A DNA stretch of 64,000 nucleotides. Source: Arthrobacter sp042667405. Lineage in GTDB: Bacteria; Actinomycetota; Actinomycetes; Actinomycetales; Micrococcaceae. Under the pieces are notes generated by a model. That model saw only the letters and a list, made by a program, of their open reading frames with translations, was not told the origin of the DNA and searched no databases. The stretch covers positions 620,001 to 684,000 of the forward strand of contig NZ_JBHVAL010000001.1 in NCBI RefSeq assembly GCF_042667405.1. Reading direction: 5' to 3'. Position numbers and translations under genes: made by a program. This document shows positions 43,064 through 52,162 of this stretch, in pieces (the stretch's first letter is position 1; each line of letters begins with the position of its first letter).

Positions 43064-43945
43064 ATGAGATCCCCCAGCCCGCTGGCCTTGAACAATGGCG
43101 TCACCATGGAACGCCTGGGATTCGGCCTCTACAAAGTCCCGCCCAAGGACGCCGATGTCCTGGTCTCCACCGCGTTGGGCGAGGGTTACCGGCGGTTCGA
43201 CACTGCGGCCATGTACGGCAACGAAGTAGGAGTGGGGCGCGCCCTGGGCGGCGCCATCGGAGACGCGGCACGCTACAACAGCGACACGGGCGGCTCCGGA
43301 GAGTCCCTCCACACCCTCGCCCGCGAGGACTTGTTCGTCACCACCAAGGTCTGGAACGAGGACCACGGCTACGATTCCACGCTCCGCGCCTTCGATACCT
43401 CCATATCCAACCTTGGGCTCGATTACGTGGACCTTTATCTCATTCACTGGCCTTGCGCCGACCGGGGACTCTTTGTCGAAACGTACAAGGCAATGGAGAC
43501 CCTTTACAGGGAGGGCAAGGTCCGGGCAATCGGGGTGTCCAACTTCCAGCCGGGGCATTTGGACGAACTCATGCAGAAGGCCGAAGTTGTCCCCGCAGTC
43601 AACCAGATCGAGTTGCACCCCTGGCTGCAGCAGGGCCGTTTGCGGCTCCTGCACCAGCAGCTGGGCATCGCCACGGAGGCATGGAGTCCCCTCGGCAGGG
43701 GCCAGGTGCTGGCGGACCCTGCCATCGTCGCCCTGGCCGGAAAATACAACCGCACTCCCGCGCAAATCATCCTGCGCTGGCACCTGCAGCTGGGCAACCT
43801 GGTCATTCCCAAAGCCAGCTCGGCAGCCAGGATCAAGGAAAACCACGAAGTCTTCGATTTCGAACTCGACGCGGCTGACATGGACGGTATCGCCGGACTC
43901 GAACGCCATCATCGAACCGGGTCGCACCCGGACAATGTGAAGTAG
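43064..43945 (+). CDS. Aldo/keto reductase
   Basis: NADPH-dependent oxidoreductase with a TIM barrel, 293 residues. The catalytic tetrad is Asp46 and Tyr51 (RFDTAAMYGNE), Lys95 (FVTTKVWNE) and His128 (YLIHWPCAD); NADP contacts include GVSNFQPGHL and VIPKASSAARIKEN. Between Tyr51 and Lys95 lies an insertion of roughly 15 residues (around 66-87) that is longer than in the 2,5-diketogluconate reductase relatives. The start is ATG 43064, in line with the leaderless promoter; a frame from GTG 43037 is open. It follows the regulator by 34 nt. The substrate is unknown. Confidence 0.9.
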   Translation: MRSPSPLALNNGVTMERLGFGLYKVPPKDADVLVSTALGEGYRRFDTAAMYGNEVGVGRALGGAIGDAARYNSDTGGSGESLHTLAREDLFVTTKVWNEDHGYDSTLRAFDTSISNLGLDYVDLYLIHWPCADRGLFVETYKAMETLYREGKVRAIGVSNFQPGHLDELMQKAEVVPAVNQIELHPWLQQGRLRLLHQQLGIATEAWSPLGRGQVLADPAIVALAGKYNRTPAQIILRWHLQLGNLVIPKASSAARIKENHEVFDFELDAADMDGIAGLERHHRTGSHPDNVK

Positions 43946-43954
43946 GACTACCGA

Positions 43955-44899
43955 ATGGACTCAGTGGACACCGGGCGCTCCCCCAACGGCGCACAGGCCC
44001 CCAGCCAATATTTCAGCAAGGAGTTGCGGCCCCGGACCCGCGCCTCCGAAGTCGACGTCGACGGAAGCACCGTGGCGTACTGGATCTATGAGCCGGTATC
44101 CACAACGCCGGCAACCCGCACCATCCTGGTCATCCATGGCTTCAGGGGTGACCACCACGGCTTGTTGCGGGTGGCGGACCAGCTTCCCGAAATGCGGATC
44201 ATCATGCCCGACCTTCCCGCCTTCGGAAGTTCGGAACCCTTCGTTGGCGAAGAACACACCGTGGAACGGTACGGGGACTTCATTGCCGCTTTCATGGCCG
44301 CGTTGGACCTTGGCCCCAAGACCGTGCTGCTCGGCCATTCCTTCGGCTCGATCGTCGCGAGCCACTTTGCCGCGGCGCACCCGGGGGCGGTTTACCCGCT
44401 GGTCCTGATCAACCCCATCGCAGCACCGGCCCTGGAGGGCCCCAAGGGCATCATGACCAAACTCGCTGTCCTGTACTACCAGGCATCAGCGAAGCTCCCC
44501 CGCCGCTTCGGCCTGGCCGTCCTGCGAAACCGCGCGATCGTCCGGGTCATGAGCATCACCATGGCCAAGACCAAGGATAAGGAACTGCGCCGTTTCATCC
44601 ACGGCCAACATGATGCCTATTTCAGCGCGTTCGCTGACCGGAAAAGCCTGCTCGAATCCTTCAAGGCCTCCGTCTCCGGGAACGTAGCGGACGTCGCGGA
44701 GCAACTGCACCTGCCGGTGCTGCTGGTTGCCGGCGAAAAAGACGAGATCGCCACCCTCCCCAGCCAGCACAAACTCATGGAGCGCCTGCCGGATGCAACG
44801 CTGGAAGTCATTCCCGGCGTCGGGCATTTGATCCACTACGAAACCCCGGTCCCCGCAGCAGTGGCGATCCGTGCCTTCCTGGAGGAACACCCCGCGTGA
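43955..44899 (+). CDS. Alpha/beta fold hydrolase
   Basis: A 314-residue cytosolic hydrolase. The oxyanion motif is VIHGFRGDHHGL, the nucleophile elbow GHSFGS (Ser near 131) and the catalytic His in GVGHLIHYETP near 290; Asp is likely in AGEKDEIATLP. It starts 9 nt after the aldo/keto reductase stop and its last codons overlap the next start in GTGA. Translational coupling with a glycosyltransferase suggests action on the same lipid or glycolipid, but that is inference. Confidence 0.88.
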   Translation: MDSVDTGRSPNGAQAPSQYFSKELRPRTRASEVDVDGSTVAYWIYEPVSTTPATRTILVIHGFRGDHHGLLRVADQLPEMRIIMPDLPAFGSSEPFVGEEHTVERYGDFIAAFMAALDLGPKTVLLGHSFGSIVASHFAAAHPGAVYPLVLINPIAAPALEGPKGIMTKLAVLYYQASAKLPRRFGLAVLRNRAIVRVMSITMAKTKDKELRRFIHGQHDAYFSAFADRKSLLESFKASVSGNVADVAEQLHLPVLLVAGEKDEIATLPSQHKLMERLPDATLEVIPGVGHLIHYETPVPAAVAIRAFLEEHPA

Positions 44900-45978
44900 A
44901 AATTGTCATCGACGCCCGCTTTACCCGAACGGACCACCACGATGGCATCAGCCGCTACGGTTCCAGCCTCATAGCCGCTACATCGAAAATCGCCGACGTC
45001 ACAATGCTCATCAGCGACAAGCGGCAGCTTGCCCTGTTGCCCGACATGCCTTACGTGCTGATCAACAGCCCCCTCTCTCCCTTGGAGCTGTTCGTGGCCC
45101 GCAAGGTCAACCCCCTGGGCGCGGACGTCGTCGTGTGCCCCATGCAGACCATGGGTACGCTCGGGCGCAAGTACGGACTGGTACTGACCCTCCACGACCT
45201 CATCTACTACGAGCACCCGGCTCCCCCGGGGTTCTTGCCCGCTCCCGTGCGCGTCCTGTGGCGGCTCTACCACAAGGCATACTGGCCGCAGCGGCTGTTG
45301 TTGAACCGGGCCGACATCGTGGCCACCATCAGCCACACCACCGAAGCCCTGATGGCCAAATACAGGCTGACCAAACGGCCCGTACGGATCGTGGGCAATG
45401 CTCCCCAACCAGGTCAGACACCGCGCGACGCCACAGCCGGCGCTGATAAGACGTTGCTGTATATGGGCTCGTTCATGCCCTACAAGAACGTGGAAACCAT
45501 GATCCGCGGCATGGCCGGTTTGCAGGACTACACCTTGCACCTTTTGAGCCGTATCACTCCGGAGCGCAAGGCGGAACTGCAGGCCCTGGTACCGGAAGGT
45601 GCCAAGGTCATCTTCCACAACGGCGTCACTGACGCCGAGTACGACGCCCTCCTGCTCCGCGCAACCGCACTCATCAGCCTTTCCCGCGCGGAAGGATACG
45701 GCCTGCCCTTGGTGGAGGCCATGGCATTGGGAACTCCTGTGATTGCCAGTGACATCCCCATCTTCAGGGAAGTCGGCGGCGACGCCGTCAGCTATGTTGA
45801 TCCGGGCTCGCCGACGGACTTCGCCGCTGCCGTGAACGCCCTCGGAAACGACGCCCTGTGGCAGCAGCGCTCACGGAATTCAGTAGAGCGTGCCGCCGCG
45901 TTCAACTGGGACGATTCGGCACGGCAACTGTTGGCTGCTGCTGAGGAAGTGGTGGCCCTGCGGCAGCGCAGGGCCTGA
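44896..45978 (+). CDS. Glycosyltransferase family 4 protein
   Basis: A 360-residue GT-B fold enzyme, retaining, nucleotide-sugar dependent. The N-terminal domain begins MKIVIDARFTRTDHHDGISRYG. The C-terminal domain has the donor-site motif SRAEGYGLPLVEAMALGTPVIASD with the E-x7-E pair. There is no membrane helix, so it probably works at the inner membrane face. It starts in a GTGA overlap with the hydrolase. Candidates are mannosyl- or other glycolipid glycosyltransferases; the acceptor is not readable from sequence. It converges on priA with 11 nt between stops. Confidence 0.88.
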   Translation: MKIVIDARFTRTDHHDGISRYGSSLIAATSKIADVTMLISDKRQLALLPDMPYVLINSPLSPLELFVARKVNPLGADVVVCPMQTMGTLGRKYGLVLTLHDLIYYEHPAPPGFLPAPVRVLWRLYHKAYWPQRLLLNRADIVATISHTTEALMAKYRLTKRPVRIVGNAPQPGQTPRDATAGADKTLLYMGSFMPYKNVETMIRGMAGLQDYTLHLLSRITPERKAELQALVPEGAKVIFHNGVTDAEYDALLLRATALISLSRAEGYGLPLVEAMALGTPVIASDIPIFREVGGDAVSYVDPGSPTDFAAAVNALGNDALWQQRSRNSVERAAAFNWDDSARQLLAAAEEVVALRQRRA

Positions 45979-45989
45979 GGCGCCCGGCG

Positions 45990-48095
45990 CTAGAGGACGT
46001 CCACCCCGTCAAGACGGAGTTGGACAGGTCCTGCCGTACGTTTGGCCGCGCTGGCCGCCTTGACTGCACGCATGGCCTTGGTCGCCTCCGCAGCGTCAGC
46101 GTAGGGGATGAAGTAGAGCATGCGGACGTCCGCTTCGTCGTGCCCCGGGACTCCTGATGATGTGCCACTGAACAGCTGCACGGGCGCCGGCCCGGCCTTG
46201 CGTAGCTGCCCGGCCAAGGAGGCGCTGGCCCCGAACGCCTCAGCAAAATGCCCGACGTCGGCCCGGGTACCTGTCACGGAGGCGACACGGACCGCCGGCG
46301 GCAGCTGGAGCTCTTTACGCAGATCCAACTCGCGCGACGCGTAACCCGCCGCGTCCCACCGCAAGAGGGCGCCCGTCGCGGCGGTATCGTCCGCCGTGAT
46401 GACCACCAAGCCACCCTGGCTGGCGGGCTTCACCAGGGAAGCGGCGTTGAACCACCGACGCACAGTGTCCTCGCCGGCCCGGAGGTTCTCGCGCCGAAGC
46501 AAGGAATTGCCATCCAACAACAAAGCTGCCGCGTAACCCTGTGGCGCCACCGGTTCAGCACCTACCGTCGCCACCACCAGCGCGGAAGCATCCGGCACGC
46601 TTGCTTTGACGTGGTCGCCGGATGACGTCACGACAGCCTTGCCTGGAAACGCCCGGCCAAGCTCCTCCGCCGTCCTCATGGCACCGACAGCACCCCTGCG
46701 CAGCCTGGTGCCGCTGCAGTGCGAGCAACGCCAGTGGGGTGCCGGCGTGGAGCACCAACGGCAAGCAGGAATCGAAGAGCTGCTGGAAACGGCCAGCGGT
46801 CCCTGGCAGTTGTTGCACCGGGCAAGCTCCCGGCACGTCTCACACACCAACGACGGCGCGTAACCGGCGCGGGCAACCTGCACCAGTACCGGGCCACGTT
46901 CCAGCCCTTCCTTCGCGGCACGCCAGGCGGCTCCCGGCAAGCGCGCGATGCGTGCCAAGGGATCGCGTTCCTGTTCGAAACTGTCAGCGGTATTCAGGAC
47001 GCGGGGCACGGTGTCACGGACAGTGCTTCGTGGTGCTTCCACCGGCACAGCCCATTGCAGCTCCACCAGCCGCTGGAGTTCGGTGCTCCGGCTGTGCGAG
47101 GCCATCAGGCATGCGGCATTCTCCTGCTCCGACCGCAAAAGCAGGACCTCGCGGGTATGCGCGTAGGGCGCCCGTTGTTCAATGTGAAGATCGTCGCCGT
47201 CGTCCCAGCACACCACCAGTCCAAGGTCCTTGACCGGCGCAAAAGCTGCGGAACGGGTACCTACGGCTACCCGCGCGGAACCATTCAAGAGCCGCAGGAA
47301 GTTGCGGTACCGGGGCGTCTGGCCGTCATCGGCGGTCAGGCGGGCGACGTCGGACGGAGGCAGGACCGCTGCCAGCGCCGCCTCCACGCGGTCAAGATCC
47401 CGGTAATCAGGGACCACAACGATCGCACCGCGGCCCGAGGATCTGACAGTTGCCACTGCGGCGGCCACCAGGGCAGGCCAACCATCAGGCCCGAATCCTT
47501 GCAGGGCGGTCAGAACGGCCTTGGGTGAACCGCCGCTGGCCAGGTGTTGCAGAAACGGCGTGCCGTTGGTGTAGCGGCTCCAAGCCCGGGCATCAAAAGC
47601 CGGCATCCCATCCGCCCCTGCTTCCGGGGCACTGGGGTCAAGATCCCCGCCCAGCAATTCCTTCTCCACTTTGGCAACCCGTGGAGGGATCGCCGAGCGC
47701 AGGACATCGCTCAAGGTTCCCGCGTAGCGAGCAGCGACATTGCCGGCAAGCCGGGCAACGTCCGGCGTCAGAACCGCCACCGGGGAAACTACCTTGTGCA
47801 GGGGCGTCAACGGTGATGCTGCGTCCGAGGCATCGAGCCGGTCCAGGATGTACCCGCCAAGTTCCTGGCCGTTGAATTTCACCTTGACGCGGACGCCGGG
47901 AGCCGCTTCCTCAGCCAGTTCAGTGGGGACACTGTAGTCAAAGGGCCTGTCCAGGTGGGGCAGCGGTGACTCCAGGACCACACGGGCTACAGGAAGGTGC
48001 TTGGCCAGGGGCGGCCCCTGAACAGGAGGCCGGTCCGGGAACCCCTGCAGCAACGATGGCTGAAGCAATGACGGCTGGGCCTCATGGCCTGCCAT
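45990..48095 (-). CDS. priA: Primosomal protein N' (PriA), ATPase-deficient actinobacterial form
   Basis: Replication-restart factor that recognises stalled forks. The 701-residue protein has the N-terminal 3'-end-binding domain (HLPVARVVLESPLPHLDRPFDY), a helicase-like core, and the zinc-binding cysteines (CETCRELARCNNC, CRWC, CSHC). The Walker A position reads ASGGSPKAV instead of G-x-x-G-K-T/S, and the DEAH-box position reads CWDDGDD, so ATP-driven unwinding is unlikely. This degeneracy is known for actinobacterial PriA. The start is ATG 48095 with GGAGG 8 nt upstream; GTG 48104 is also open. It lies at the end of the mihF-gmk-rpoZ-coaBC-metK-priA run. Confidence 0.9.
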   Translation of the reverse strand: MAGHEAQPSLLQPSLLQGFPDRPPVQGPPLAKHLPVARVVLESPLPHLDRPFDYSVPTELAEEAAPGVRVKVKFNGQELGGYILDRLDASDAASPLTPLHKVVSPVAVLTPDVARLAGNVAARYAGTLSDVLRSAIPPRVAKVEKELLGGDLDPSAPEAGADGMPAFDARAWSRYTNGTPFLQHLASGGSPKAVLTALQGFGPDGWPALVAAAVATVRSSGRGAIVVVPDYRDLDRVEAALAAVLPPSDVARLTADDGQTPRYRNFLRLLNGSARVAVGTRSAAFAPVKDLGLVVCWDDGDDLHIEQRAPYAHTREVLLLRSEQENAACLMASHSRSTELQRLVELQWAVPVEAPRSTVRDTVPRVLNTADSFEQERDPLARIARLPGAAWRAAKEGLERGPVLVQVARAGYAPSLVCETCRELARCNNCQGPLAVSSSSSIPACRWCSTPAPHWRCSHCSGTRLRRGAVGAMRTAEELGRAFPGKAVVTSSGDHVKASVPDASALVVATVGAEPVAPQGYAAALLLDGNSLLRRENLRAGEDTVRRWFNAASLVKPASQGGLVVITADDTAATGALLRWDAAGYASRELDLRKELQLPPAVRVASVTGTRADVGHFAEAFGASASLAGQLRKAGPAPVQLFSGTSSGVPGHDEADVRMLYFIPYADAAEATKAMRAVKAASAAKRTAGPVQLRLDGVDVL

Positions 48096-48159
48096 AACCT
48101 TCACCTCCAGCTCTTCGTACGCCCACTGCCGTGCACAGGACTATCTACCGCATCAACGC

Positions 48160-48196
48160 AGATGCCCGCAGCGGGATTGACCAACTGCGGGCATCT
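48160..48196. terminator. Hairpin between metK and priA
   Basis: A perfect 12-bp stem (AGATGCCCGCAG at 48160-48171 and its complement at 48185-48196) with a 13-nt loop lies 62 nt after the metK stop and 64 nt before the priA start. There is no T-run. It probably separates metK from priA transcription. Confidence 0.65.
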
Positions 48197-48258
48197 CTCT
48201 GGCTAAAGCCAATCACGAACCACCGACAAAACAACTTCGTGGCGTATCGCGGGTGGAA

Positions 48259-49488
48259 TCAGGCGTTGAAGTATTCCTTCAGGTCCGCCACCCGGTCCAG
48301 CCGCTCCCAGGTGAAGTCGGGCTCGTCCCGTCCGAAGTGCCCGTGGGCGGCCGTCTTGGCGTAAATGGGGCGCTTGAGGTCCAGGGCGTCGATGATGGCG
48401 CGGGGCCGGAGATCGAAGAGTTCATCGATGGCCTCGCTGATGCGGGCAGGGTCGACCGTCTCCGTGCCAAAGGTCTCAACGTACGTACCGACGGGGCGTG
48501 CCTGGCCGATGGCGTAGGCAATCTGGATTTCGGCGCGCTTGGCAAGGCCCGCTGCCACTACGTTCTTTGCAACCCACCGCATGGCGTACGCCGCAGAGCG
48601 GTCAACCTTCGACGGATCCTTGCCGGAAAACGCTCCACCACCGTGGCGGGAGAATCCGCCGTAGGTGTCCACGATGATCTTGCGGCCGGTCAGTCCAGCG
48701 TCACCTACCGGTCCTCCGATGACGAAGGCACCAGCAGGGTTCAGGATGTTGGCCGTACGCGAGAGGTCCAGGTTCGATGCCGCAAGAACGGGATCGATGA
48801 CATGGCTTGCGAGGTCGGCGCGGAGCTGTTCCAGGCTCGCTTCCTCTGCGTGCTGGCTGGAGATGACAACCGTTTCCACGGAAACCGGCCGGTCGCCGTC
48901 GTACCCTACCGTGACCTGGGTCTTGCCGTCGGGCCGCAGGTACGCGAGTTCGCCGTTCTTGCGGACTTCGGTGAGGCGCTCAGAAAGCCGGTGTGCCAGC
49001 CAGATCGGCGTGGGCATGTAGGAAGCCGTTTCATCACTGGCATAGCCGAACATGATGCCCTGATCGCCGGCACCCTGGAGGTCGTAGTCGTCTTCCTGGC
49101 GTCCCTCGCGGGCCTCCAGCGAGTTGAAGACGCCGCCTGCGATGTCGTTGGATTGCTGGCCGATGGAGACCGAAACGCCGCAGCGGGCGCCATCGAATCC
49201 GTTGGCGGACGAGTCATAGCCGATGCCGAGGATGGTCTCGCGGACAATTTGCGGAATTTCGACGTAGGCGTCGGTGGTGACCTCACCGGCAACGTGCACC
49301 AAACCGGTGGTGGCCATGGTCTCAACGGCCACGCGCGACTCAGGGTCCGCGGCGAGCAGCGCGTCAAGAATGGAGTCGCTGATTTGGTCGCAGATCTTGT
49401 CCGGGTGCCCTTCGGTCACCGACTCGGAAGTGAAGAGCCGGAGCTTGGACGGGGTGCCATGGTGTTCATGGTGCAGCGGTAAAGTCAC
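48259..49488 (-). CDS. metK: S-adenosylmethionine synthetase
   Basis: Makes SAM from methionine and ATP in the cytosol. The 409-residue protein has the ATP-site motif ESVTEGHPDKICDQISD near the N-terminus, QGIMFGYASDET and the signature GGGAFSGKDPSKVDRSAAY. The GTG start is preceded by AAGGTGG. It follows coaBC after 76 nt. I looked for a SAM riboswitch in that short gap and saw none. Confidence 0.97.
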   Translation of the reverse strand: MTLPLHHEHHGTPSKLRLFTSESVTEGHPDKICDQISDSILDALLAADPESRVAVETMATTGLVHVAGEVTTDAYVEIPQIVRETILGIGYDSSANGFDGARCGVSVSIGQQSNDIAGGVFNSLEAREGRQEDDYDLQGAGDQGIMFGYASDETASYMPTPIWLAHRLSERLTEVRKNGELAYLRPDGKTQVTVGYDGDRPVSVETVVISSQHAEEASLEQLRADLASHVIDPVLAASNLDLSRTANILNPAGAFVIGGPVGDAGLTGRKIIVDTYGGFSRHGGGAFSGKDPSKVDRSAAYAMRWVAKNVVAAGLAKRAEIQIAYAIGQARPVGTYVETFGTETVDPARISEAIDELFDLRPRAIIDALDLKRPIYAKTAAHGHFGRDEPDFTWERLDRVADLKEYFNA

Positions 49489-49564
49489 TCGACCACCTTA
49501 CTGGGTTGCGGGATCACAGCATCCGCCGTGTGTCCCTTTGCTAAGAATTCAGGGATGGGCTCGG

Positions 49565-50824
49565 TCACATGGCCGGGAAGACCCGCGCGAGTTCTGCACC
49601 CACGCGATCGACCACCGCGGCAGCGACGTCAGCCTTGGAACCGGCAGCGGACTGCGGTTCAGCGCCATGGCCTGAGAGGATGACCACGGAGTTCTCGTCC
49701 TGCCCAAAGACCTGCCCGACTCCCACCTGGTTGACAACAAGCAGATCGCAGCCCTTGCGCTTGAGCTTTGCCGTTGCGTGCTCCAGGACATCGCCCTGGG
49801 CGTCTCCGGTTTCGGCCGCGAAGCCAACAATCAACTGCTGGCCACCGGCGGCGTTTCGCCGTTCCACCAGCTCATGCAGGATGTCCGGGTTCCGGACCAG
49901 GCGCACCAGCGGTGCGTCCTCGCCGTCGACCTTCTTGATTTTCGTATCCGAAACCTCTGCCGGACGGAAGTCCGCGACGGCCGCGGCCATAATGACGACG
50001 TCGGAATCGGCCGCCGCTTTCAGCGCTGCCTCGCGCAGTTCCAAAGCTGACTCAACGCGGACAAGCTCGACGCCGGCGGGCGGCTCGACGTCCATGTGCG
50101 CGGCCAGGAACCGCACGGTGGCTCCGGCAGCCAGCGCAGCACTGGCCAGGGCAGCGCCCTGCTTGCCGGAGGATCGGTTGCCGAGGAACCGGACCGGGTC
50201 CAGGGCCTCCCTGGTTCCACCGGCCGAAATCGTGACCGTCCTGCCCGCAAGCGATGCGTGCCGGGGCGAAGGCACTGGACTATCCGCGGTGGTCCCGGCA
50301 GCGTCCGCCAACGCGATGGCGGCGGCAAAGATGGCTTCCGGCTCGGGCAGGCGGCCCGGACCGGAATCGGCGCCGGTAAGCCGTCCGGATGCCGGTTCGA
50401 GGACCGTCACACCGCGGCTGCGCAGCGTTTCCACGTTGGCCTGCGTTGCTGCGTGCTGCCACATCTCAGTGTGCATGGCGGGCGCGAAAAGCACCGGGCC
50501 GTGGGCCATCAGCAAGGTGTTGGTCAGGAGGTCATTTGCCTGGCCGGTGGCAGCCCTCGCCAGGAGGTCGGCAGTAGCTGGAGCAATAACGATCAGATCA
50601 GCCTGGTGCCCAAGACGGACATGGTTGACCTTGTCGACATCGTCAAAGACGCTGTTGCTTACCGGATTGCCCGAGAGTGCTTCCCACGTGGCGACCCCGA
50701 CAAAGCGGGTAGCTGCCTCCGTGGGGATCACCGTGACCTGGTGGCCGGCTTCAGTAAAAAGCCGGAGGAGCGATGCGACCTTGTAGGCTGCAATCCCTCC
50801 CCCGACTCCGAGGACTATGCGCAC
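49565..50824 (-). CDS. coaBC: Bifunctional phosphopantothenoylcysteine decarboxylase/phosphopantothenate-cysteine ligase
   Basis: Catalyses two consecutive steps of coenzyme A synthesis. The N-terminal FMN decarboxylase (CoaC, about 1-175) has GVGGGIAAYK, IAPATADLLARAA and PAMHTEMW, where His replaces the Asn usual in many CoaC proteins; the C-terminal ligase (CoaB, about 190-415) has TISAGGTREALDPVRFLGNRSSGKQG and AAAVADFRP. It is preceded by rpoZ at 27 nt, an order shared across actinobacteria. Confidence 0.95.
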   Translation of the reverse strand: MRIVLGVGGGIAAYKVASLLRLFTEAGHQVTVIPTEAATRFVGVATWEALSGNPVSNSVFDDVDKVNHVRLGHQADLIVIAPATADLLARAATGQANDLLTNTLLMAHGPVLFAPAMHTEMWQHAATQANVETLRSRGVTVLEPASGRLTGADSGPGRLPEPEAIFAAAIALADAAGTTADSPVPSPRHASLAGRTVTISAGGTREALDPVRFLGNRSSGKQGAALASAALAAGATVRFLAAHMDVEPPAGVELVRVESALELREAALKAAADSDVVIMAAAVADFRPAEVSDTKIKKVDGEDAPLVRLVRNPDILHELVERRNAAGGQQLIVGFAAETGDAQGDVLEHATAKLKRKGCDLLVVNQVGVGQVFGQDENSVVILSGHGAEPQSAAGSKADVAAAVVDRVGAELARVFPAM

Positions 50825-50851
50825 GTGACCTCCGTCAACAGGCAGTCTGCT

Positions 50852-51112
50852 TTATTCTGCGGGCTCGATCGGCGTGGAGACCAGCAGGCCTTCGTTGATC
50901 TCGCGCAGGGCGATCGAGAGCGACTTCTCGTTCAGCTTGGTGTCAACCAACGGACCGACGTACTCGAACAGGCCCTCGTGCAGCTGGGCGTAGTAAGCGT
51001 TGATCTGGCGGGCACGCTTGGCGCCGAAGATCACCAGGCCGTACTTGGAATCGGCAGCCTCAAGCAGCGAATCGATCGGCGGGTTGATGATGCCTTCAAG
51101 GTTCGTGGACAC
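50852..51112 (-). CDS. rpoZ: DNA-directed RNA polymerase omega subunit
   Basis: Small subunit (86 residues) that helps assemble RNA polymerase. It shows PPIDSLLEAADSKYGLVIFGAKRARQINAYY and NEKSLSIALREINEGLL, typical of actinobacterial omega. The GTG start has GGAG at about 7 nt. A TAGAAT hexamer just upstream on the minus strand could give it a promoter of its own within the gmk-rpoZ-coaBC run. Confidence 0.95.
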   Translation of the reverse strand: MSTNLEGIINPPIDSLLEAADSKYGLVIFGAKRARQINAYYAQLHEGLFEYVGPLVDTKLNEKSLSIALREINEGLLVSTPIEPAE

Positions 51113-51150
51113 GAATTCTCCAAATTCTAGCGGGCCAACAAACAGGCGCT

Positions 51151-51723
51151 TTAGCGCCCGTGCGGGGTAAGCCCCATGAGTGAAACAAGCTCGTCCGCTG
51201 CCCGGCGAACGTCGTCATTGATGACGGTGTGGTCAAACTCCGGTTCAGCAGCAAGTTCCAGTTTAGCGGTTTCCAGCCGACGCTGCTGTTCTTCGGCAGT
51301 TTCGGTGCCGCGGCCAACCAGCCGGCGGACCATTTCGTCCCAGCTGGGCGGGGCCAGGAAGACAAAGTTCGCATCGGGGACGGCGGCCTTGACCTGCCGC
51401 GCACCCTGAAGGTCGATCTCAAGCAGGACGGACTTTCCCTCGGCGATAGCGGCTTCGACCGTGCTGCGAAGAGTGCCATAGCGGTTCTGGCCGTGGACCA
51501 CGGCCCACTCCAGCAATTGACCGTCCGCTACCAGGGCATCGAACTCTTCGGCGGACTTGAAGAAGTAGTGGACCCCATCCTTCTCACCCGGACGGGCGGC
51601 CCTGGTGGTGGCCGACACCGAAAGCCAAACCTCTGGATAGTTGTCCCTGATGTAGGTGGATACGGTTCCCTTGCCAACGGCAGTAGGGCCGGCAAGGACG
51701 GTCAGTCCAGGATTCTTGCTCAC
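51151..51723 (-). CDS. gmk: Guanylate kinase
   Basis: Phosphorylates GMP to GDP. The 190-residue protein has a P-loop GPTAVGKGT at about 12-20 (most relatives have GPSGAGKGT), the GMP-binding SVSATTRAARPGEKDGVHYFF and LLEIDLQGARQVK. It lies between mihF and rpoZ, spaced 21 and 38 nt. The order mihF-gmk-rpoZ is conserved in actinobacteria. Confidence 0.96.
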   Translation of the reverse strand: MSKNPGLTVLAGPTAVGKGTVSTYIRDNYPEVWLSVSATTRAARPGEKDGVHYFFKSAEEFDALVADGQLLEWAVVHGQNRYGTLRSTVEAAIAEGKSVLLEIDLQGARQVKAAVPDANFVFLAPPSWDEMVRRLVGRGTETAEEQQRRLETAKLELAAEPEFDHTVINDDVRRAADELVSLMGLTPHGR

Positions 51724-51744
51724 GGATTCCTTCGGGGAAATGCG

Positions 51745-52071
51745 TTAAACGCTTTGTTGGGTATCCATAAAATCTACCAGCGCTTGAGCCTGGTGAATTC
51801 CCAACCCCCTGATCCGCCGGGATCCGGCGATTCCGATATCCGCCATGATCCCTGCGGCCCGGACCGGGCCGATACCCGGCAACGCCTCCAGCAGCTCCAC
51901 TACCCGCATGCGGGCGATAGCCTCGTCTGTTGCACCCGAGGAGATCAACTCCGCTATGCTCACTTCCCCGCGCTTTAGCTTCTCCTTGGCTGCGGCCCGT
52001 ACGGCCCGGGCCTTCGCGGCCTTTTCCAACGCATCGGCACGTTCTTGCGGTGTCAGCTCTTTAAGGCCCAC
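51745..52071 (-). CDS. mihF: Actinobacterial integration host factor (mIHF)
   Basis: Small DNA-binding nucleoid protein of 108 residues, unrelated in sequence to proteobacterial IHF. It has an N-terminal charged helix (ALEKAAKARAVRAAAKEKLKRGEVSIAELI) and a helix-two-turn-helix DNA-binding domain with VVELLEALPGIGPVRAAGIMADIGI and a final SRRIRGLGIHQ segment. The GTG start lies 8-9 nt after AGGGG. It is separated from pyrF by a hairpin and followed by gmk. Confidence 0.94.
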   Translation of the reverse strand: MGLKELTPQERADALEKAAKARAVRAAAKEKLKRGEVSIAELISSGATDEAIARMRVVELLEALPGIGPVRAAGIMADIGIAGSRRIRGLGIHQAQALVDFMDTQQSV

Positions 52072-52110
52072 TGCCGAACCCCTGTCAGATCGAGTTTGCG
52101 ATGCACATCA

Positions 52111-52150
52111 CGCAACTGATCCTGAACCTACCTCCAGGGGGTCAGTTGCG
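52111..52150. terminator. Hairpin at the end of the pyr operon
   Basis: A stem of 9 perfect pairs (CGCAACTGA at 52111-52119 with TCAGTTGCG at 52142-52150), extended by 4 pairs including two wobbles, lies 12 nt after the pyrF stop and before mihF. There is no T-run on the minus strand. It likely ends or attenuates the long pyr transcript. Confidence 0.65.
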
Positions 52151-52162
52151 CAATGAGTTGAG

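Noticed and set aside
49489..49564. A SAM riboswitch in front of metK
   Set aside because: The 76-nt gap is too short and lacks the expected helices.
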